From Blastopirellula sp. J2-11 (GTDB lineage: Bacteria; Planctomycetota; Planctomycetia; Pirellulales; Pirellulaceae), in assembly GCF_024584705.1 (NCBI RefSeq), contig NZ_CP097384.1, forward strand, positions 372,001-436,000: DNA of 64,000 bases. Direction: 5' to 3'. Below the pieces are notes generated by a model. The model had not been told where the DNA came from. It saw only the letters and a program-made list of their open reading frames with translations, and did not search any database. The position numbers and the translations under genes are program-made. This document shows, in pieces, positions 34,685-44,370 of the stretch (positions are counted from its first letter, which is position 1; every line of letters begins with the position of its first letter).

Positions 34685-35191
34685 ATGCAGGCCGATCAAT
34701 CCGCCGCTAGTCGCTGGCGAATCTTCGCTCGTTTGGCCGAATCGACAGGCCGGCTCGACCGGTTCGTCCGTCGAGCGCTGGCCGATGCGCTTTCCGAAGC
34801 CGCGTTAAGCGAAAACGAATTTCTGGTGCTGGCCGCCTATGACGCCGAAACAAATCCTCCTTCGCAGCGCCAATTGGCCGATCGCCTGGCGGTTTCGCCG
34901 GCGCAGATCAGCGCAATTGTCGAGAGGTTACGTCAGCGCGAGTGGATCGACTCGCAGCGAGACCCGCATGATCGCCGTCGCCAGCAGTGGAGTTTAACGA
35001 CGGCCGGAGTTCAGATCGTGCGTACCGCCGGTGAGGCGATCGCCGCTCGATGGAGCGAACTGGATGAAGTTCACCCATGTTCTCCGCTGGCCGCCGAAGC
35101 GTTGCGCCATGCGACGCAGTTGCATGAGTCAACGATTGTTCCCGCCTCCTTCTCCTCATCTTCTTCCCACTCGGCCGAGCGCGCGGCCTAA
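34685..35191 (+). CDS. MarR-family transcriptional regulator
   Basis: 168 residues from the ATG at 34685, preceded by AAAGGGGA; the frame is open to 34616 but without a ribosome site. The winged helix-turn-helix is clear: LSENEFLVLAAYD, PSQRQLADRLAVSPAQISAIVERLRQREWI, then the wing DPHDRRRQQWSLTTAG. It is followed after 16 bp by the outer-membrane factor and the rest of the pump, so it most likely controls the pump and itself. The ligand is unknown. Confidence 0.9.
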   Translation: MQADQSAASRWRIFARLAESTGRLDRFVRRALADALSEAALSENEFLVLAAYDAETNPPSQRQLADRLAVSPAQISAIVERLRQREWIDSQRDPHDRRRQQWSLTTAGVQIVRTAGEAIAARWSELDEVHPCSPLAAEALRHATQLHESTIVPASFSSSSSHSAERAA

Positions 35192-35207
35192 ACCCGGAAA
35201 CGGTTTG

Positions 35208-37994
35208 ATGAAACAATATTACGACCTGATACGACCTGGATCGTGCGGCGCCGCTTTGGCGCGTGCCGCCGCATATCTGGCGTTATTGGTATTGGTCGCC
35301 GGCTGTTTTCGAACGCGTGGTTTTTATCATGGCCAGGCCGACGCCGATGCGTATTACTTGATCGATCAAAAGGCGAGCGATCCACGCTGGGAATTGCCGG
35401 GCTACTCGGTTTATCCGAATCCGGAGTCGCGCATGTACGACCAGTACTCCGAAGACTTTCCGCCGCAACCGCTGGATGATCCGACGTCGAACGAGCTGAT
35501 GTATCACGTCGATGGCAAAAAGAACTATCAGAAGTGGACCAAGAACGGCGTGATCGCTTCGGTCGAGAATCCGGCCTGGCTCGCGTATCTGCCGATCAGC
35601 GACGATGGCACGCTGCAACTAAATGATGATCGCGTCGTCGAATTGGCGCGGCTCAATTCGCGCGACTATCAGACCGAAGTGGAAGATTTGTATCTCTCGG
35701 CGTTGGATGTCAGCTTCCAACGTTTCCGCTTCGACGCCCAGTTCTTCGGCGGTTATGAAACGTTTTTTACGGCCGATGGACCGCAGCGGAGCGGAGGAGG
35801 ATCTCATAGTCAGCTGGAAGCGAATACTCGCAATATGCAGATGGAAAAACTGTTCGCATCGGGCGGCGAGTTGGTGGTCGGTTTCGCCAATCAGCTGGTA
35901 TGGGAGTTCTCGGGGCCGAATACGCATTCGGTCAATTCGTTGATCGACTTTTCGTTGGTTCAGCCGTTGCTGCGCGGCGGCGGTCGTCGCGTGATCCTCG
36001 AGCAACTGACGCAGTCAGAGCGTGATCTGTTGGCCAACGTTCGCCAGATGGAGCGATTCCAACGCGGCTTCTATTTAGAGATCGTCGCCGGGCGTTCGGC
36101 CGGACCAGGGCCGAACGCCGGAGGAATTGGCTTTCCCAGTATCGGCGCCAGCGGTTCGTTCTCGGCCGGCGGTTATATGGGGCTGCTGCAAACGGAACAA
36201 AACATCCGAAACCAAGAGGCGAATATCGCAGGACTGCGAAGCAGCTTGACGCAGTTAGAGTCGTACTTCGAGTCGGGACGTATCGACTCGTTTCAGGTCG
36301 AGCTGACGCGTCAGGCGCTCTTTCGCGAACAAAGTTCGTTGTTGGCCAATCGCGCCTCGTTCGCCAATCGCTTGGACCTCTACAAGATCAATCTTGGCTT
36401 GCCGCCTGAGTTGCCGGTGAAGCTGGATGTCGATCCCTTTTTCAATCAGTTCAATTTGATTGAGCCGTCGTTCACACGCGTGCAAAACCAACTGACCAAC
36501 ATTCAGGTTGAGCTGGGCGAATCGGTGATCGGCATGTTGCCTGATCCGAATGGACTCGAACTCGATCCCAATCAACCGCTGTTGCCGGAACTGGTCTGGA
36601 ACGAACAGACTCAAGCGACCTTCTCCGGCATCGTCGCCAAGCTAGAGCTGATTCAAGAGTTGCGCGGTCGCGTGGCGATCGAGTTTGCACCGTTGGTCGC
36701 CGAGGATGTCGACGGCCTGCGCGCGATGCTGCCCAAACGAGTCGCTGAGCTGACCGAGATTCAGCGGCAATTGGCCGAGTATGGAACGCAAAACGGAAAA
36801 CCGACATCGCAAGAGTCGGTCACCAACGGCGTGCTCAGTACAGGGCGCCTGACCCGCTTGCCAGACCAGTTGGATGCGATTCAACACGACTTGAACGAAG
36901 ATTTCGCATTGCATGGCGAAACGCTCGACAAATTGATCGCCGACATTCGCCAGCTGCAGGAAGACGCGCCAAGCTTGACTCCGCAGGCGCTCTTTCAGCG
37001 GGCGCAAGAGGAAGTGTTTGGCCAGGCTCCTAGCGAGATCTCGGCGTTGATTAGCGACGTGCTCGGTTTGTCGCTGGTGCAAGCTCGCGCACGAACGGAG
37101 TCGATCACGTTGACCAATGTCGAGATTAGTTCCGACGAGGCGCTCGACATTGCTCGCGAGAATCGCCGTGACTGGATGAACGCGCAAGCGGCGCTGGTCG
37201 ATTCGTGGCGACAGATCGGCTTCTTCGCGAATGACCTCGAGGCCGACCTCGACGTCGTCTTCTCGGGCGATATCGGAAACCTGGGGAAGAACGGGGTCAA
37301 ATTCAACTCAGACAATGGACGGCTGCGAGTCGGTCTGCAATGGGACGCGCCGGTGACGCGTCTCCTCGAACGGAACAACTATCGCGAGTCGCAAATCGCT
37401 TACGAGCGGACGCGTCGCCAATATTATGAATTTCGTGATCTCGTATCGCGTGGGTTGCGTGACACGATTCGTACGATCGACGTGAACAAGATCAACTTCG
37501 AGCTGCGTCGCGCCGCGGTGCAGGTCGCGATCTCACAGGTCGAACGGACGCAATTACGTCTGCAAGAGCCGTCGAAGCCAAATCAAGACCAGCAAAAATT
37601 TGATTCGTCGACCGCGCGTGACTTGATCAATGCGCTCGACAGCCTGGTCAGTGCGCAGAACGACTTTTTGGGGGTCGCCGTCAATTACGAAATTTTGCGA
37701 CGGAGTTTGGATCTCGATATGGGAACGATGCAGCTGGATGATCGCGGCATCTGGATCGACCCAGGTCCGCTGGACGCGACGTCGTGGCGCATGCGATCGC
37801 ATCACTTGAGCGGAGAAGGCGTGGAGATGATCGAAACCCCCAATCCGACCGAGCCGCTCTTGCCGATCAATCCAGATGAAAATCTGGACGGAGTGCGCGA
37901 GTTAGAAGCGATGCCGCTCGAGCTGCGACCTCCGTTGCCGGCAGCGGATGATGGCATTTTGGACGACGTCATCCCACCGCCGAAACCTCGCTAG
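35208..37994 (+). CDS. TolC-like outer-membrane efflux lipoprotein, unusually large
   Basis: 928 residues from ATG 35208, about twice the length of E. coli TolC. The start is set by a lipoprotein signal with lipobox LVAGC (Cys33). Regions with the outer-membrane efflux pattern occur twice: 'LVQPLLRGGGRRVILEQLTQSERDLLANVRQ' with 'LTQLESYFESGRIDSFQVE' in the first half, and 'LRVGLQWDAPVTRLLERNNYRESQIAYERTRRQYYEFRD' with 'ARDLINALDSLVSAQNDFL' in the second. Between them (about 430-680) is an extra, helical, charged insert. It opens the export operon: HlyD-like protein, ATPase and permease follow. It should form the outer-membrane channel of the pump. Confidence 0.85.
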   Translation: MKQYYDLIRPGSCGAALARAAAYLALLVLVAGCFRTRGFYHGQADADAYYLIDQKASDPRWELPGYSVYPNPESRMYDQYSEDFPPQPLDDPTSNELMYHVDGKKNYQKWTKNGVIASVENPAWLAYLPISDDGTLQLNDDRVVELARLNSRDYQTEVEDLYLSALDVSFQRFRFDAQFFGGYETFFTADGPQRSGGGSHSQLEANTRNMQMEKLFASGGELVVGFANQLVWEFSGPNTHSVNSLIDFSLVQPLLRGGGRRVILEQLTQSERDLLANVRQMERFQRGFYLEIVAGRSAGPGPNAGGIGFPSIGASGSFSAGGYMGLLQTEQNIRNQEANIAGLRSSLTQLESYFESGRIDSFQVELTRQALFREQSSLLANRASFANRLDLYKINLGLPPELPVKLDVDPFFNQFNLIEPSFTRVQNQLTNIQVELGESVIGMLPDPNGLELDPNQPLLPELVWNEQTQATFSGIVAKLELIQELRGRVAIEFAPLVAEDVDGLRAMLPKRVAELTEIQRQLAEYGTQNGKPTSQESVTNGVLSTGRLTRLPDQLDAIQHDLNEDFALHGETLDKLIADIRQLQEDAPSLTPQALFQRAQEEVFGQAPSEISALISDVLGLSLVQARARTESITLTNVEISSDEALDIARENRRDWMNAQAALVDSWRQIGFFANDLEADLDVVFSGDIGNLGKNGVKFNSDNGRLRVGLQWDAPVTRLLERNNYRESQIAYERTRRQYYEFRDLVSRGLRDTIRTIDVNKINFELRRAAVQVAISQVERTQLRLQEPSKPNQDQQKFDSSTARDLINALDSLVSAQNDFLGVAVNYEILRRSLDLDMGTMQLDDRGIWIDPGPLDATSWRMRSHHLSGEGVEMIETPNPTEPLLPINPDENLDGVRELEAMPLELRPPLPAADDGILDDVIPPPKPR

Positions 37995-38336
37995 GGCTAG
38001 CAGGTTGCGGTGATATCGCGTGAATATTCGGGTGGAATCACAATTTCACCCAGAATCTTTGTCGAAATTTGCGTGGAGCTCGCCATGGCGAGCGTTTAGT
38101 GATCTATCTCACTTTAAAAAAAGTGGGACGATCGAAACTCTTGACGTGGTCAAGGGTTAAATAGTGTTGCGGCACGGTTGTCGCCAGCAGAAGTTCTGCG
38201 CAGAGGAGCGGTTTACACGTCGATTTTTGCGGGTGACTTGCCCTCGTTTGTCGACTACAATTCAGGGCTACACGCCCTGCCTCCATCCCACCCACTCGCA
38301 TGCAAGCACGCGTGCGACCCACCCTACGAGCACACG
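37995..38336. other. Gap between outer-membrane factor and adaptor genes
   Basis: 342 bp. A perfect small hairpin CAGGGC-TACAC-GCCCTG lies at 38263-38279, close before the adaptor ATG. No gene is seen. A reading frame of the adaptor runs back through part of it, but without a start that fits. Confidence 0.4.
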
Positions 38337-40028
38337 ATGACAGCATCAAACACTGTTCATTCGCTGGGGGTCTCGGCCAAAGGTCGTCGAGGATCGACGA
38401 CTCGTTTGGTGGTTGCCTTACTAGCTGTGGTTAGCGTCGTTGTCGGCGCCGCGTTCTATTGGAATCGACCGAAGGCCAAAGGGGTCGTCGCTTCCAACGA
38501 ACTGTTTCATACCATTGATCGCAGCGCGTATCTGCATGATGTCGTCGAACGGGGCGAAGTCGAGAGTGCGAGCAACGTGGAAGTGAAGTCGGAAGTTCGC
38601 AGCTATCGCACGACCAATTCGTTCGAGATCTTGTGGGCGATCGAAGAAGGGGCTTCTGTCAAGAAGGGGGATCTGCTGATTCGTCTCGATTCTTCCGCGC
38701 TGGAAGAAGAGCACACGTTGCAACAGTTGGACGTGACGCAGTCGATCGCGTCGTTGGCGAAGGCCGAGAATGAATTGGCCGCCGCGCAGATCGGCATGAA
38801 CGAATATGTGCTGGGAACGTTCGTCGAAGAGATGAACGAGATCGAGAGCGAAATCACGCTCGCTGAAGAGAATGTTCGCCGCGCCGAAGAATATCTCCTC
38901 TACAGCGGTCGCTTAGCGGCCAAAGGTTACGTGACTTCGCTGCAATTGCAGGGAGATCAGTTCGCGCTGAAGAAGGCGAAGATCGAGCTGGAGAAAGCGC
39001 AAACCAAGAAAAACGTGCTGAAGGAATACACCAAAGAAAAGAAGATCAAAGAACTCGACAGCGCCATCAAGGTCGCCGAAGCCGATCTGGAAGCGGCCAA
39101 AGAAAAGCTTGGGCTGGAAAACAAGATGCTCCACTTTTTTGAGGAGCAGATCTCCGCCTGCGAAATCCGCGCGCCGCAAAACGGCCAGGTCGTTTACGCC
39201 AACGTATCGAGCGGTCGTGACTCGAGCGACTTTGTGCTGGAGCCGGGCGCCAAAGTTCGCGAACGTCAGACGCTGATTCGCTTGCCTGACTACGAAGCGA
39301 TGCAGATTGTTTGCGATGTCAACGAATCGCGGATCGCCCTGATCGACAAAGAGATGCCGGCGACGATCAAGCTAGACGCCTACGAAGACAGCGAGTTGAT
39401 CGGCGAAGTCATTCGCGTCAACGAATATCCGACGCCGGGCCACTGGATGAGCTCGACCGTCAAGAAGTACGCGGTGACGGTGAAAGTGCTTAACCCAACG
39501 ATGCAGATTCGTCCCGGTCTGACGGCGCAAGTCTCGATCCATGTCGAATCGTCGCCGGAAGAACTCCAGGCGCCGGTCCAGTCGGTATACGAACACGATG
39601 GTTCGCACTTTTGCTTTTTGCGTGACGCTTCGGGAGTTGTCAAAGCGCGTCAGGTCGAGATCGGCTCGAACAACAGCCGCTTTGTGGTCATCACCAAGGG
39701 ACTGCAGCCGGGCGATCAAGTCGCGATGAATCCCCGTGGATTTTTGGACGACATTGAACTGCCGGCGATTGCGACTCCGGCCGAGAAGATCGCCGCGCGA
39801 TTTGAAGAAGTGACCAGTCGAGACAAGACGACGACGGCGACCGAGACCACCGCTTCTACGCCCGCCGAGAGCGGCGCTGAAATCGAAACGGCGCAAGCTT
39901 CGACCAGCGAGCAAACGCAAAAGCGGGCCGAGGATCAAGTCGCCGAAGCGGCGACTGCAACGACAACGGCCGCCGCAGAAAATTCGGCTTCGCCAGAACG
40001 CCAACGCGCCGCCGGAGGCGGTCAGTGA
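38337..40028 (+). CDS. HlyD/MacA-type membrane-fusion (adaptor) protein
   Basis: 563 residues from ATG 38337, just before a membrane anchor (TRLVVALLAVVSVVVGAAFYW, about 22-42). A split lipoyl/barrel-sandwich domain is visible (SVKKGDLLIRLDSSALEEEH; CEIRAPQNGQVVYANV), with a long coiled coil between them (about 125-265). Then the beta-barrel domain (IRPGLTAQVSIHVES) and a low-complexity Thr/Ala/Glu tail. It should bridge the inner-membrane ABC pair and the outer-membrane factor. The stop overlaps the start of the ATPase gene by 4 bp. Confidence 0.9.
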   Translation: MTASNTVHSLGVSAKGRRGSTTRLVVALLAVVSVVVGAAFYWNRPKAKGVVASNELFHTIDRSAYLHDVVERGEVESASNVEVKSEVRSYRTTNSFEILWAIEEGASVKKGDLLIRLDSSALEEEHTLQQLDVTQSIASLAKAENELAAAQIGMNEYVLGTFVEEMNEIESEITLAEENVRRAEEYLLYSGRLAAKGYVTSLQLQGDQFALKKAKIELEKAQTKKNVLKEYTKEKKIKELDSAIKVAEADLEAAKEKLGLENKMLHFFEEQISACEIRAPQNGQVVYANVSSGRDSSDFVLEPGAKVRERQTLIRLPDYEAMQIVCDVNESRIALIDKEMPATIKLDAYEDSELIGEVIRVNEYPTPGHWMSSTVKKYAVTVKVLNPTMQIRPGLTAQVSIHVESSPEELQAPVQSVYEHDGSHFCFLRDASGVVKARQVEIGSNNSRFVVITKGLQPGDQVAMNPRGFLDDIELPAIATPAEKIAARFEEVTSRDKTTTATETTASTPAESGAEIETAQASTSEQTQKRAEDQVAEAATATTTAAAENSASPERQRAAGGGQ

Positions 40029-40744
40029 AATTCGCCGTTCAGGTTGACGACCTTCGGAAGATCTACCATCTGAAGGGAGAAACGGTCCACGCGCTGCGCG
40101 GCGTTACTTTTGATGTTCCTGAAGGGGACTACGTCGCCATCATGGGGACGTCCGGTTCGGGGAAAAGTACGCTGCTCAATTTGCTCGGCTGTCTGGATCG
40201 CCCTTCGCACGGCAGCATTTTGCTGGGGGGAAGCGACACCAGCAAGTTGTCAGACGACGAACTCTCATTTTTGCGCGCTTCCCGCGTCGGCATTATCTTT
40301 CAGGCCTACAATCTGATCCAGCAGTTAAGCGTACTGGAGAATATCGAAGTGCCGCTTTATTATCGCGGCAAGGTATCGCAAGAAGATCGCCGACGCTGCA
40401 AAGAGCTGGCGTTGATGGTCGGTTTGCAGGGACGGCTGGATCATCGACCGATGCAGCTTTCTGGTGGTCAGCAGCAACGTGTCGCCGTGGCGCGCAGCCT
40501 GATCAACAATCCCGACTACATTTTGGCGGACGAACCGACCGGCAACTTGGACTCGAAAACGACCGAAGAGATCTTGTCGCTGTTTGAGCGGTTGAACAAC
40601 GAAGGGCGCACGATCATTCTCGTGACGCACGAAGATGACGTATCAGAACATGCGCGCCGCGTCATGCGTTTGTCGGATGGCGAATTGGCGGAAGATCGTT
40701 TGATTGAGAATCGTCGTTCGGCATTGGCGACTTCGGCCTCTTAA
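40025..40744 (+). CDS. ABC transporter ATP-binding protein, MacB/LolD type
   Basis: 239 residues. Walker A GTSGSGKS (41-48), Q-loop in IIFQAYNLI, signature LSGGQQQRVAVAR, Walker B YILADEPTGNLD and H-loop LVTHE are intact. The sequence follows the LolD/MacB/FtsE group. Its start GTGAAA overlaps the adaptor gene's stop, and the permease starts 16 bp after its end. It energises the tripartite pump. Confidence 0.95.
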   Translation: MKFAVQVDDLRKIYHLKGETVHALRGVTFDVPEGDYVAIMGTSGSGKSTLLNLLGCLDRPSHGSILLGGSDTSKLSDDELSFLRASRVGIIFQAYNLIQQLSVLENIEVPLYYRGKVSQEDRRRCKELALMVGLQGRLDHRPMQLSGGQQQRVAVARSLINNPDYILADEPTGNLDSKTTEEILSLFERLNNEGRTIILVTHEDDVSEHARRVMRLSDGELAEDRLIENRRSALATSAS

Positions 40745-40760
40745 CGCAGAACGGGACAAA

Positions 40761-42101
40761 ATGTTCGGCATACGAGTCTGGATACTTGGCGTCAAAAGTT
40801 TGCTGCTGCATCCGATGCGCTCGTTGCTGACGATTTTGGGCATCTTTATCGGGGTCGCCAGCGTGATTTGGCTGGTCGCTATCGGCGAAGGCATCAGCCT
40901 GAAAGCGCAAGAGCAGATCGAAGGTCTAGGCGCCGAGAACGTGCTGGTTCGCAGCGTCAAACCGCCGGCTGAATCAAACACCAGCGCTCGCGGCATTACG
41001 CCCTACGGTTTGACGCGCGACGACTTGCATCTGCTGGAAGAAACGATCCCGACCGTCGACCAGGCGATTCCAATTCGTGAGATTCGCCGCGAGTTCAGCC
41101 GCGGCCCGGTCAGCATGTTCGGGCGGTTGGTCGGTTGTACGCCGGAATATGCCGAAGTGACTCGGTTGCAAATCCAGGCAGGGCACTTTCTCTCCGACGC
41201 CGAACTGAGTGGGCGCGACAATGCCTGCGTGTTGGCGGCTGAAGTCGCGGAGAAACTCTTTGGTTTCTCCAATCCGATTGGGAAAAAGATTCACATCGAA
41301 GCCGACTACTATACCGTTGTCGGCGTGCTGAAGCCGCGTGCGGCGACGGCGGCGATCGGCGGCAGCATGTCAGGCCAAGAGTTTAACAAAGACGTCTACA
41401 TTCCGATTACGACCCTTTGGCAGCGTGTCGGCGATCAGATCATGACGCGTCGTAGCGGCAGCTTTGAAGGAGAGATTATCGAATTGAATCAGATCACGCT
41501 GCGCATCAAAAAGAAGAGCGGTCTGCTGGATGTGCCTGCCGTCTTGGCGACGGCCGATGTGATTCGCTCTAGTTTGGCGCATCACGACCGAGCGAAAGAC
41601 ATCTCGGTGGTGGTTCCCTTAGAACTGCTGGAGCAGTCGCGACAAACGCGGCTGATGTTCATGGTCTTTATGGGGTTGATCGCGGCGATCTCGCTGCTGG
41701 TCGGCGGTATCGGGATTATGAATATCATGCTGGCGACCGTGACCGAACGGACCCGCGAAATCGGCATCCGCCGCGCGATCGGCGCCAAGCGGCGCGATAT
41801 CGTGCGTCAGTTTTTGGTGGAGACGATCGTCTTGTCAGTCGTCGGCGGATTGACCGGAATTTTGGGCGGGCTCTGTTGCGTACCGGCGGTCGACCTGATG
41901 CGCTGGGGAGTGCAAAATTACGACCCCGAATTGATTGCAATGCTGCCCGATTCGATACGTGACGTTCGCCCGCAGATCGTGCTGATCTCGATTCCGATCG
42001 CCTTTGTTATTTCGGTCATCGTCGGCATCGTGTTTGGCATTTACCCGGCCCACCGCGCCGCCAATCTCGATCCGATCGAAGCGCTTCGCAGCGCGAACTA
42101 A
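40761..42101 (+). CDS. ABC transporter permease, MacB/FtsX type
   Basis: 446 residues from ATG 40761; a longer frame to 40704 lies in the ATPase gene. An N-terminal helix (MRSLLTILGIFIGVASVIWLVAIGEG) is followed by the large periplasmic MacB domain (about 50-290) and three C-terminal helices in the FtsX domain (LMFMVFMGLIAAISLLVGGIGIMNIML; TERTREIGIRRAIGAKRRDI; FVISVIVGIVFGIYPAHRAANLDPIEALR). All are hallmarks of MacB-type mechanotransmission pumps that export antibiotics, peptides or lipoproteins. The substrate here is unknown. Confidence 0.93.
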   Translation: MFGIRVWILGVKSLLLHPMRSLLTILGIFIGVASVIWLVAIGEGISLKAQEQIEGLGAENVLVRSVKPPAESNTSARGITPYGLTRDDLHLLEETIPTVDQAIPIREIRREFSRGPVSMFGRLVGCTPEYAEVTRLQIQAGHFLSDAELSGRDNACVLAAEVAEKLFGFSNPIGKKIHIEADYYTVVGVLKPRAATAAIGGSMSGQEFNKDVYIPITTLWQRVGDQIMTRRSGSFEGEIIELNQITLRIKKKSGLLDVPAVLATADVIRSSLAHHDRAKDISVVVPLELLEQSRQTRLMFMVFMGLIAAISLLVGGIGIMNIMLATVTERTREIGIRRAIGAKRRDIVRQFLVETIVLSVVGGLTGILGGLCCVPAVDLMRWGVQNYDPELIAMLPDSIRDVRPQIVLISIPIAFVISVIVGIVFGIYPAHRAANLDPIEALRSAN

Positions 42102-42170
42102 TGAGCGAAGTTGGTATGGTCGCCAACTGTCTTCCTGCGGCGGAGCGTCTACAATAGAGCGAGCCCGCAT

Positions 42171-42426
42171 CTTCGTAGCCCGATGCGCAAGTTTTGAGGT
42201 TGCGCAATTTGGCCTGGTTGGCCGCGATAGCTCCGCTATCGGGGCCGACGAAGTCGGTAGGAGGCATTGAGCCGCGGTCGGACGAACTTCGGTGGTCGCC
42301 ATACCGTTGGAAATGGCGAAAAGCCCCTGAACTGCTTACCGGGAACCAATGCCTCTTACGGCTGCGCCGCCCGGATAGCGGAGCTATCCGGGCCAACCAG
42401 GCCAAATTGCGCTTCGGGCTACGAAG
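42171..42426. repeat. Long imperfect inverted repeat built of REP-like elements
   Basis: The left arm 42171-42245 begins CTTCGTAGCCCGATGCGCAA, continues through ATTTGGCCTGGTTGGCC and ends with the small palindrome GATAGCTCCGCTATC. The right arm 42370-42426 is its inverse, lacking only the internal GCGCAAGTTTTGAGGT segment. It fills the 373-bp gap between the permease and glycosyltransferase genes, which holds no gene. Confidence 0.75.
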
Positions 42427-42474
42427 ACAGGAAACTGTGCAACTTTTCAGCCCCTCTTCTTCGACGAACTGCCT

Positions 42475-43797
42475 GTGACGCCTGACGCTCCGCTGACTAT
42501 CGCTTCGATCACCGCCGGCAGCGCCGGGATGTTTTGCGGCAGTTGTATGCGCGACAATACGATCGCTCGGGCGATGCATCGCGCCGGGCACGACGTTCAT
42601 TTGATCCCCACCTATACGCCGATCCGTACCGATGAAGAGAACGTCAGTGATGCGCATCTCTTTTACGGCGGCATCAACGTTTATTTGGAACAGGCGATCC
42701 CCGGGTATCGCTTCTTGCCGGGGTTTGTGACGCGTTGGCTCGATCGCCCAGCGATCATCAACTGGGCGACGTCACGGGGGATAGAGACCAGCGCGAAGAA
42801 TCTGGGGGCGCTGACCCTCTCGATGCTGCGCGGCGAACATGGCAATCAACGTCAGGAAGCGGAGCGGTTGGCCGATTGGTTAGCCGATTCGGTTAAGCCG
42901 CAGGTGATTAACCTTTCCAACATTTTGATCGGCGGCTGCATCGGCGCGATTCGTCGCAAGGTCAACGCGCCGATCGTCGTGACGCTGCAAGGAGACGACA
43001 TCTTTCTGGATGATCTGCCAGAGCCTTACCGGTCGCAGTCGCTCGCGGAGATCCGCAAGTTGGCCGAGCAGGTCGACGCGTTTGTCGTCTTCAGTCGCTA
43101 CTACGCTGACTATATGGGGGAGTACTTTCAAACGCCGGCCGAGAAGTTTCGGATTGTGCCGCTGGGAATTGACGTCGCCGATTTTCCGCTAGAGATGGCG
43201 CAAAATCGGCCGCTGATGCTCGATGGTCCGCCGACCATAGGGTATCTGGCTCGCCTGGCGCCGGAGAAAGGATTGCATCTATTAGTCGACGCGTTCGTAC
43301 AATTGCGCCAGTCGCCAGGCATGGAAAACGCCCGGTTGAAGATCGCCGGTTACTTAGGCGCCCAACACCAAAAGTATGCGGACGAGCAGTTCGCCAAACT
43401 AGTCGCTGTCGGGCTTGGCGATGCTTACGAGTATGTGGGAGAAGTTGATCGTCACGGCAAAGTCGAGTTTCTCCATTCGATCGACGTCCTGTCGACGCCG
43501 ACGATCTATCGCGAACCGAAAGGGTTGTTTGTGTTGGAGGCGCTCGCTTCGGGAGTGCCGGTCGTCCAGCCGGCGCATGGCGCCTTTCCCGAACTGCTGA
43601 CGGCGACCGGCGGCGGGCATCTGGTTGCGCCCAACGACGTGGCGGCGCTGGCCGGCAAATTGATCGAAGTATTGGCCAATCGCGAAGCAGGTCGTCGACT
43701 CGGAATGGAAGGCTGTCTAGCCGTCCATCAGCGCTATCATGCCGATGCGGCGGCGGCGGCGACGATCGACGAGTATCGGCTAATCTTGAGCCGGTAA
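42475..43797 (+). CDS. Glycosyltransferase family 4 (GT-B)
   Basis: 440 residues from GTG 42475. The N-terminal domain begins ITAGSAGMFCGSCMRDNTIARAMHRAGHDVHLIPTY, typical of GT4 enzymes. The C-terminal donor domain has 'TIGYLARLAPEKGLHLLVDAF', then 'IDVLSTPTIYREPKGLFVLEALASGVPVVQPAHGAFPEL' containing the EX7E motif that binds the nucleotide sugar. Probably cytoplasmic face of the membrane, making a polysaccharide or glycolipid. Its end overlaps the convergent next gene by 18 bp. Confidence 0.92.
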   Translation: MTPDAPLTIASITAGSAGMFCGSCMRDNTIARAMHRAGHDVHLIPTYTPIRTDEENVSDAHLFYGGINVYLEQAIPGYRFLPGFVTRWLDRPAIINWATSRGIETSAKNLGALTLSMLRGEHGNQRQEAERLADWLADSVKPQVINLSNILIGGCIGAIRRKVNAPIVVTLQGDDIFLDDLPEPYRSQSLAEIRKLAEQVDAFVVFSRYYADYMGEYFQTPAEKFRIVPLGIDVADFPLEMAQNRPLMLDGPPTIGYLARLAPEKGLHLLVDAFVQLRQSPGMENARLKIAGYLGAQHQKYADEQFAKLVAVGLGDAYEYVGEVDRHGKVEFLHSIDVLSTPTIYREPKGLFVLEALASGVPVVQPAHGAFPELLTATGGGHLVAPNDVAALAGKLIEVLANREAGRRLGMEGCLAVHQRYHADAAAAATIDEYRLILSR

Positions 43798-44181
43798 CTT
43801 GGCGGAGGCCAGCGCTTCTTCTGGTTGTTTTGCGTCTGGATCTTTGTCGGGCGGTCCCCAGCGAAACGGCCGCGACTCTTGCACCGAGGACTCCGTGACT
43901 TCGCTGCTTTCCAGATCGACCGCGTAATATTTTCGCGGCGCACCTTGCGGCGAACCGAAGTGAGCATCATCGTCAAACAGCACGCGGATAAAAGTTCGTC
44001 TTCCATCGAAACCGCGAATCTCGCCGCTATGGATATTTTTCACCGGTCGACCCGTCGTACGCTTGGCGAACTCAATCGCAGCCGCGATCAAGCGACGATC
44101 TGGCGGAAAGGTAGCGAGATAGACCCCGCGCAGCAGCAACAAACCAGCAGCGATGGCTGGAATGCCAAAGACGATCCACAT
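43780..44181 (-). CDS. Single-pass membrane protein of unknown function
   Basis: About 133 residues from ATG 44181, just before a membrane helix (MWIVFGIPAIAAGLLLLRGVYLATF); the frame is open to 44277 but the added segment is unlike coding sequence. The exported or cytosolic body has the 'VKNIHSGEIRGFDGRRTFIRVLFDDD' and 'YYAVDLESSEVTES' beta-strand pattern. It could be a small beta-sheet domain of unknown family. Its 3' end overlaps the glycosyltransferase gene by 18 bp on the opposite strand. Confidence 0.6.
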   Translation of the reverse strand: MWIVFGIPAIAAGLLLLRGVYLATFPPDRRLIAAAIEFAKRTTGRPVKNIHSGEIRGFDGRRTFIRVLFDDDAHFGSPQGAPRKYYAVDLESSEVTESSVQESRPFRWGPPDKDPDAKQPEEALASAKLPAQD

Positions 44182-44370
44182 TCCCCAATGAAACACGCGG
44201 TTGGTTACCCGTAAGCAGCGACTCGATGCGAAACGGTTTATTTTACGCGAAAATGGGACGCAGGAGCAGTTCGGCAAACTACCGCCTAGCGGGAAGTAGA
44301 AAAGGGCCAGTGACCTAAGCTAGAATAGCGATCGCCATCCTCCCACTTATTTCTCATCCAAGGGGACTTT

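Noticed and set aside
42016-42657. Minus-strand 213-codon frame across the long inverted repeat
   Set aside because: Runs through the repeat and overlaps the permease and glycosyltransferase genes; no coding character.
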